Part shown: positions 14,729 through 18,294 of the stretch, piece by piece
Position numbering within the stretch: position 1 is the stretch's first letter
How the letters are laid out: each line of letters begins with the position of its first letter
NCBI GenBank assembly: GCA_020722245.1
Contig: DYLE01000026.1
Coordinates: 1 to 18,294 of the forward strand
Length of the DNA: 18,294 nucleotides
Direction: 5' to 3'
Origin: Desulfonema limicola
Lineage (GTDB): Bacteria; Desulfobacterota; Desulfobacteria; Desulfobacterales; Desulfosalsimonadaceae
Made by a program: the position numbers and the translations under genes
Notes under the pieces: model-generated
What the model was told of the DNA's origin: nothing
The model's database searches: none
The model's input: only the letters and a program-made list of their open reading frames with translations

Positions 14729-15031
14729 TTAACCGCAGCTTGAGCACGCCGCGCAGCCCTTGCCCAGAACCAGGTTTGAATCAATCTGAAACCCCATGCC
14801 GTTAAAATCCACCCTGACCGGCTGGGCCTGTTTCAGAAGATCAGTGTTGCAGATGTATTGAAAACCGTCAATCTCAAAAACCTCGTCCGTATCGTTTGGT
14901 TCATCCAGAACCAGAGCAAGGGACGGGCCGCCTCAGCCGACCTGGTTTAAAAAAAGCCGAATGGGCTTTTTTTCCTTATCCTTAAAAAACGCCTCGACCT
15001 GTTTCCGGGCCGCTTCAGTCACCTCAAACAT
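14729..15031 (-). CDS. HesB/IscA-like selenoprotein (in-frame TGA = Sec33)
   Basis: A 100-residue protein read through an in-frame TGA at 14935-14933. It starts MFEVTEAARKQVEAFF with a strong GGAGG 5 bases before the ATG at 15031, and reaches NQVG before the TGA. The same frame then continues GGPSLALVLDEPNDTDEVF and runs 67 more residues to a TAA, ending GKGCAACSSCG (C93, C96, C99). The Sec replaces the first conserved Cys of the IscA/HesB A-type fold. HesB-like selenoproteins are a known bacterial family. A fitting bacterial SECIS hairpin follows the TGA, and the gene has its own promoter. The C-terminal cysteines differ from the CxC of IscA, so an Fe-S carrier role is only inferred; a redox role is possible. 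A plain nonsense mutation is unlikely given the conserved downstream sequence. Confidence 0.87.
14897..14935 (-). promoter_or_regulatory. Candidate bacterial SECIS element with UGA(Sec) codon
   Basis: Reading on the minus strand, TGA (14935-14933) is followed by 19 bases and then a perfect 6-base-pair stem, TGGTTC (14913-14908) with GAACCA (14902-14897), closing a 5-base loop TGGAT. The loop has G at its second position and begins 25 bases after the UGA, which fits the general bSECIS pattern of a short apical loop with an early G at a fixed distance from the UGA. Confidence 0.75.
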
Positions 15032-15103
15032 TGAAACCTCCGATTGCATAAACAAGATTAAATGAATTAAAATGCCGTTTCTGTCGTCTGTCGAATTTGG
15101 GAA

Positions 15104-15132
15104 AAGATAGTCATCCGGGCCAGGCTTGTCAA
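15104..15132 (-). promoter_or_regulatory. Promoter for the selenoprotein gene
   Basis: On the minus strand a perfect -35 TTGACA (15132-15127) is separated by 17 bases from TATCTT (15109-15104), four of six matches to the -10 consensus. It sits between the macro-domain gene stop and the selenoprotein start and predicts a leader of about 65-70 bases. The selenoprotein is therefore probably transcribed on its own, besides any readthrough from the macro-domain gene. Confidence 0.65.
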
Positions 15133-15159
15133 TCACAAAAAGAGGATGACCGTTATGGA

Positions 15160-15681
15160 TTAAGCCAGGGATTGAAGATAGGCCTGATAGGCTTTAAGGT
15201 CGGAAGATGAAAAAAGTATAAAAATGACTTGTTGCAAGGAATCGTTGCTTTTTAAAAAATCGATGACGGTGTCGATGGCGATTCGACAGGCCTCCTTAAT
15301 GGGATACCCGTAAACACCACAGCTGATGGCCGGAAAGGCGATGGAAATGAGGTTGTTTTCCGCCGCAAGCCTCAGGCTGTTCGCGTAGCAAAGGGTTAGC
15401 AGCCGGCGGTCCTCGGGCCTTCCGCTGTAAACCGGCCCCACGGTATGGATAACATGCCTCGCCTTCAGGTTGTACCCTTTGGTGATTTTCGCCTCGCCGG
15501 TGTTGCACCCGTTTAAGGCCCTGCACTCCTGAAGCAGGCCCGGTCCGGCCGCCCTGTGAATCGCGCCGTCCACCCCGCCGCCGCCCAGCAGGGTTTTGTT
15601 CGCGGCGTTGACAATGGCATCCACATCCAACTGAGTAATGTCCCCCTTCATCAATTTAATTCGGCTAAGGATCGGATTCAT
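15160..15681 (-). CDS. Macro-domain protein, probable O-acetyl-ADP-ribose deacetylase
   Basis: A stand-alone MacroD/YmdB-type macro domain of 173 residues, predicted to bind ADP-ribose and hydrolyse O-acetyl-ADP-ribose or mono-ADP-ribosyl-protein esters. Ligand-loop motifs are clear: GDIT (13-16), NAAN (25-28), LLGGGGVDGAIHRAAG (31-46) with the catalytic-type D38, and the second loop FPAISCGVYGYP. The start has AGGGG about 6 bases before the ATG at 15681. No ADP-ribosyltransferase, sirtuin or DarT-like toxin is next to it, so a toxin-antitoxin role is not supported here. It is divergent from ndk and 128 bases upstream of the selenoprotein gene. Confidence 0.94.
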   Translation of the reverse strand: MNPILSRIKLMKGDITQLDVDAIVNAANKTLLGGGGVDGAIHRAAGPGLLQECRALNGCNTGEAKITKGYNLKARHVIHTVGPVYSGRPEDRRLLTLCYANSLRLAAENNLISIAFPAISCGVYGYPIKEACRIAIDTVIDFLKSNDSLQQVIFILFSSSDLKAYQAYLQSLA

Positions 15682-15735
15682 GCGCCACCCCTTTTTGTTT
15701 TTGGCTCTGTCCAGTTAAAATCACAGGATCTATGC

Positions 15736-15764
15736 TTGACTTGTTTTTGAGCTTCTGTTAAGAG
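15736..15764 (+). promoter_or_regulatory. Candidate promoter for ndk
   Basis: TTGACT (15736-15741) and TAAGAG (15759-15764) are 17 bases apart. The -35 is good and the -10 is weak. It predicts a leader of about 45 bases before the ndk ATG. Confidence 0.45.
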
Positions 15765-15814
15765 CTGCATCCTTGTATACCATAACCCTGATCGAAAAAA
15801 AAGGAACTTATCCC

Positions 15815-16234
15815 ATGGAAAGGACATTATCCATCATTAAACCGGACGGCGTGGCCAGAGGCCTGATCGGAACCGTGGTGAAACGCTTTGAAGAAAACCA
15901 GATCCGGATCATCGCCATGAAAATGCTTCGCATGACCAAACAGCAGGCCCAGGCGTTTTATGCGGTGCACCGGGAACGTCCGTTTTATGACAGCCTGACG
16001 GATTTTATGTCATCCGGACCGATCGTGGTCATGGTCCTTGAGGGGGAGAAGGTCATTGAAAAAAACCGCACCCTGATGGGCGCCACAGACTACCGGAAGG
16101 CGGCCGAGGGCACCATCCGCAGGGAGTTTGCCACGGACATTGAAAAAAACATCGTCCATGGCTCGGATGCGCCGGAAACAGCGGCCTTTGAGATCGGGTT
16201 TTTCTTCAGCCGCTTTGAAATCCTAAACGGATGA
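15815..16234 (+). CDS. ndk: Nucleoside diphosphate kinase
   Basis: Transfers the gamma-phosphate from ATP to other nucleoside diphosphates through a phospho-histidine, balancing NTP and dNTP pools. It is 139 residues, standard for bacteria. It begins MERTLSIIKPDGVARGLIG (K9), and the active-site His is H115 in NIVHGSDAPETA, followed by the usual EIGFFF tail. The frame stays open upstream to a TTG at 15773. The ATG at 15815 is chosen because it gives the family N-terminus and has AAGGAA 8 bases upstream. Its stop is 11 bases from the convergent lepA stop. Confidence 0.97.
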   Translation: MERTLSIIKPDGVARGLIGTVVKRFEENQIRIIAMKMLRMTKQQAQAFYAVHRERPFYDSLTDFMSSGPIVVMVLEGEKVIEKNRTLMGATDYRKAAEGTIRREFATDIEKNIVHGSDAPETAAFEIGFFFSRFEILNG

Positions 16235-16245
16235 CAAGGGCCAGG

Positions 16246-18039
16246 CTAATCCTTTCTTTTTAAAACCGCCAGAAAAGCGGATTGAGGAATCATGACGTTT
16301 CCCACCATTTTCATCCGTTTTTTTCCTTTTTTCTGCTTTTCCAACAGCTTGCGCTTTCGTGTGATGTCCCCGCCGTAGCACTTGGCGGTGACATCCTTGC
16401 GAAACGGCGAAATGGTTTCCCGGGCGATGATCTTTGCGCCGATGGCGCCCTGCACCGCGATTTTAAACATCTGGCGGGGGATCTCTTCCTTTAACCTTTC
16501 ACAGGCGTATCGGGCCCTTTCCACCGCCCTGTCTTTGTGGACCAGCTGGGAAAGGGCGTCCACCCTCTCCCCGTTGACGAGGATATCCACCTTGACCAGA
16601 TCGGTGTCGCGGTAATCGATCAGCTCGTAATCAAACGATCCGTATCCCTGGGTGACGGACTTCAGCCTGTCATAAAAATCATAGATGACCTCGGCAAGGG
16701 GCAGATCGAATATCATCTCCATACGGCTGCTGCTGAAATACTGGTAATTGGTATTGATTCCCCTTCGTTCCAGGCAGAGGTTCATGACAGCTCCCATGTA
16801 CCGGTCCGGAATGATGATCGAGGCCCGAATAAAGGGTTCTTTTGTTTTTTCAATTTTCATGGGATCAGGATAAAGCGCCGGGTTATCGACGATCACCACG
16901 GAGCCGTCCTTCATTTCAAGCTGATACGCCACCGACGGCGCTGTCAGGATCAGCGAAAGGTTGTATTCCCGCTCCAGTCTTTCCTGAACAATATCCAGGT
17001 GCAAAAGCCCGAGATACCCGCACCGGAAACCGAAACCCAGGGCCGCCGAAGCGTCCCGCGCATAGACCAGGGAGGCGTCGTTGAGCTTCAATTTCTCTAG
17101 GGCAGCGGCCAGCTCCGGGTAATCATCGGTGGACACGGGATACATGGAGGAAAACACCACCGGTTTTTTTTCCTTGAAACCCGGCAAGGGGGCATCGCAG
17201 GGATGATCCTTCAGGGTCACGGTATCGCCGCAGCGGGTGTCGCTGACCGTTTTGATGCCCGCGATCATATAACCGACGCTTCCGGCGGCCAGCTCCTTCA
17301 AGGGCACCCTTTTGAGCTGAAAAATACCGACCTCCTCCACGGTGTAGGAGGCGTTGTTGGACATAAACAGAATTTCATCCCCGGGCCTGATCCGGCCTTG
17401 AAAAATGCGCAGATGAACGATTGTGCCCCGATAGGCATCGTACTCGGAATCAAAAATCAGGGCCTGCAAAGGGCCATCGGGATCCCCTGAAGGCGACGGA
17501 AACCGTTTGACAATCGCCTCAAGCAGGGCCTCGACGCCGGTCCCCTCCTTGGCCGAGCAGAGAACCGATCCCTCCGGGTCAAGGCCAAGCTCCTCGGCGA
17601 TCTGCTTTTTGGCCATATCCACATCCGCCGACGGAAGATCGATCTTGTTGATGACCGGAATGATCTCCAGGTCATTTTCAAGCGCCTGATACAGGTTGGC
17701 GATGGTCTGGGCCTCCACCCCTTGAGTGGCATCCACCAGCAGCAACGCCCCCTCGCAGGAGGCAAGCGCCCGCGAGACCTCATAGCTGAAATCCACATGC
17801 CCGGGGGTGTCAATCAGGTTGAGATGGTAAAGCTGACCATCCGCTGATTGATAAGGCAGGCAAATGGTCTGGCTTTTGATCGTTATCCCCCGTTCACGCT
17901 CGATATCCATGCTGTCCAGCATCTGTTCCCGGAAATCACGCTCAGAAACAATCCCGGCTTTTTGAATCAACCGGTCGGACAGGGTCGTTTTTCCGTGATC
18001 GATATGGGCGATAATGCTGAAATTGCGTATGCCGCTCAT
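16246..18039 (-). CDS. lepA: Elongation factor 4 (LepA), ribosomal back-translocase GTPase
   Basis: Translational GTPase that acts on stalled or mis-translocated ribosomes and affects initiation and ribosome assembly. It is 597 residues, the usual length. The G1 loop AHIDHGKT is at 11-18, RGITIKSQ (50-57) covers switch I, DTPGH is at 77-81 (H81 catalytic-type) and NKID at 131-134. The LepA-specific C-terminal domain is intact, including ITRKRKLLEKQKKGKKRMK near the end, which contacts the peptidyl-transferase region. The start MSGIRNFSIIAHIDHG is standard, although no clear ribosome site precedes it. The often-linked lepB (signal peptidase I) is not found downstream; ndk is convergent instead. 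Confidence 0.98.
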   Translation of the reverse strand: MSGIRNFSIIAHIDHGKTTLSDRLIQKAGIVSERDFREQMLDSMDIERERGITIKSQTICLPYQSADGQLYHLNLIDTPGHVDFSYEVSRALASCEGALLLVDATQGVEAQTIANLYQALENDLEIIPVINKIDLPSADVDMAKKQIAEELGLDPEGSVLCSAKEGTGVEALLEAIVKRFPSPSGDPDGPLQALIFDSEYDAYRGTIVHLRIFQGRIRPGDEILFMSNNASYTVEEVGIFQLKRVPLKELAAGSVGYMIAGIKTVSDTRCGDTVTLKDHPCDAPLPGFKEKKPVVFSSMYPVSTDDYPELAAALEKLKLNDASLVYARDASAALGFGFRCGYLGLLHLDIVQERLEREYNLSLILTAPSVAYQLEMKDGSVVIVDNPALYPDPMKIEKTKEPFIRASIIIPDRYMGAVMNLCLERRGINTNYQYFSSSRMEMIFDLPLAEVIYDFYDRLKSVTQGYGSFDYELIDYRDTDLVKVDILVNGERVDALSQLVHKDRAVERARYACERLKEEIPRQMFKIAVQGAIGAKIIARETISPFRKDVTAKCYGGDITRKRKLLEKQKKGKKRMKMVGNVMIPQSAFLAVLKRKD

Positions 18040-18160
18040 ACGTAAAACGTCAACCCGGAAATTTTGTTTGTATTAAAATGCTATTAGGTTATCCATAAAT
18101 CCTCACAAGAAATTTGACAACATTTTCGATTTATGGCAATGATTTATAAACAGTAAAAAT

Positions 18161-18219
18161 CCTGGCCCAGAGGACCAGGCCTTGTCTTGCCCCTAAAAAG
18201 GGCTTGTTTACCTCAAGCC
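18161..18219. repeat. Hairpin-forming inverted repeats upstream of lepA
   Basis: Two short inverted repeats lie side by side. One is CCTGG (18161-18165) with CCAGG (18175-18179). The other is GGCTTG (18201-18206) with CAAGCC (18214-18219). A weaker GCCC/GGGC pair (18189-18192, 18200-18203) overlaps the second. They could form RNA structures, but neither has a proper U-tract, so terminator function is not supported. Confidence 0.45.
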
Positions 18220-18230
18220 GATGATAGTTA

Positions 18231-18268
18231 AAAGTGACCAAAGTGAGCTAAAGTGACTAAAGTTGAGG
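18231..18268 (+). repeat. AAAGTGA tandem-like direct repeats
   Basis: Four consecutive units start at 18231, 18240, 18250 and 18259: AAAGTGACC, AAAGTGAGCT, AAAGTGACT and the degenerate AAAGTTGAGG. The 9-10 base period is close to one helical turn. A perfect inverted repeat TGCGC-TGATC-GCGCA (18271-18285) follows at once. From memory, similar AAAGTGA strings precede small four-helix-bundle protein genes in several environmental bacterial genomes; the next gene is outside the window. Confidence 0.65.
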
Positions 18269-18294
18269 ACTGCGCTGATCGCGCAACCTGTTGT

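Larger units (their letters stand above)
18040..18294. other. Gene-free region upstream of lepA
   Basis: No convincing coding sequence, tRNA or known RNA was seen in these 255 bases. The part nearest lepA is AT-rich and should hold the lepA promoter, but no pair of boxes stood out. The distal part holds hairpins and AAAGTGA direct repeats (listed separately) and runs off the right edge. Confidence 0.6.

Noticed and set aside
14933..15136. Short open frame starting MIDKPGPDDYLF and ending at the TGA, as an independent small gene
   Set aside because: Its upstream part lies over the promoter and leader. The real start is the ATG at 15031 with GGAGG, and the frame continues beyond the TGA as a selenoprotein.
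15160..15681. Macro-domain gene as antitoxin (DarG-like) of a toxin-antitoxin pair
   Set aside because: There is no DarT-like ADP-ribosyltransferase next to it, and the protein is a bare MacroD/YmdB-type domain without the DarG extension.
15773..15814. Extended ndk start at TTG 15773
   Set aside because: The extension begins just 8 bases downstream of the candidate -10 box, is not family-like, and lacks a ribosome site; ATG 15815 has one.

Overview
The window looks like chromosomal housekeeping DNA from a deltaproteobacterium-type anaerobe (Desulfobacterota, probably Desulfobacterales-like). The assignment is an inference. It rests on protein style, on the gene order lon-tsaB-psd-leuB-greA-rpoZ-ttcA-folE2, on the zinc-independent-type GTP cyclohydrolase FolE2, and above all on a HesB/IscA-like selenoprotein gene read through an in-frame TGA. 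I see no rRNA, tRNA, CRISPR array, insertion sequence or prophage.

Layout. 1-3037 (minus): ileS followed directly by the start of lspA, which runs off the left edge. 3038-3252: a divergent control region with a good sigma70-type promoter in each direction. 3253-4895 (plus): dtd and a PBP4-type D-Ala-D-Ala carboxypeptidase, overlapping by 4 bases. 4892-12449 (minus): a long co-oriented run, lon > tsaB > psd > leuB > greA > rpoZ > ttcA > folE2, mixing proteolysis, tRNA modification (t6A, s2C), phospholipid synthesis, leucine synthesis, transcription accessory factors and folate/pterin synthesis. 12607-14718 (plus): a type IV prepilin peptidase and a DUF401 membrane protein. 14729-15681 (minus): the HesB-like selenoprotein and a macro-domain hydrolase. 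15815-16234 (plus): ndk. 16246-18039 (minus): lepA (EF4). 18040-18294: no gene, but several hairpins and an AAAGTGA direct-repeat cluster. No gene-free stretch exceeds 300 bases.

The clearest unusual content is the selenoprotein at 14729-15031. Coding potential continues past the TGA in the same frame into conserved family sequence. A compact stem-loop with the expected placement and a G in the loop follows the TGA, and the gene has its own strong promoter and Shine-Dalgarno. Ordinary ORF calling would stop at the TGA and lose two thirds of the protein. Secondary items are a very AT-rich patch of about 120 bases inside lon, a LeuB whose cofactor loop resembles NADP enzymes, a heat-shock-like promoter before lon, and two kinds of short repeat (ACCACAGAG inverted repeat, AAAGTGA direct repeats). 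I do not see a new multi-gene defence, secretion or biosynthetic system here.
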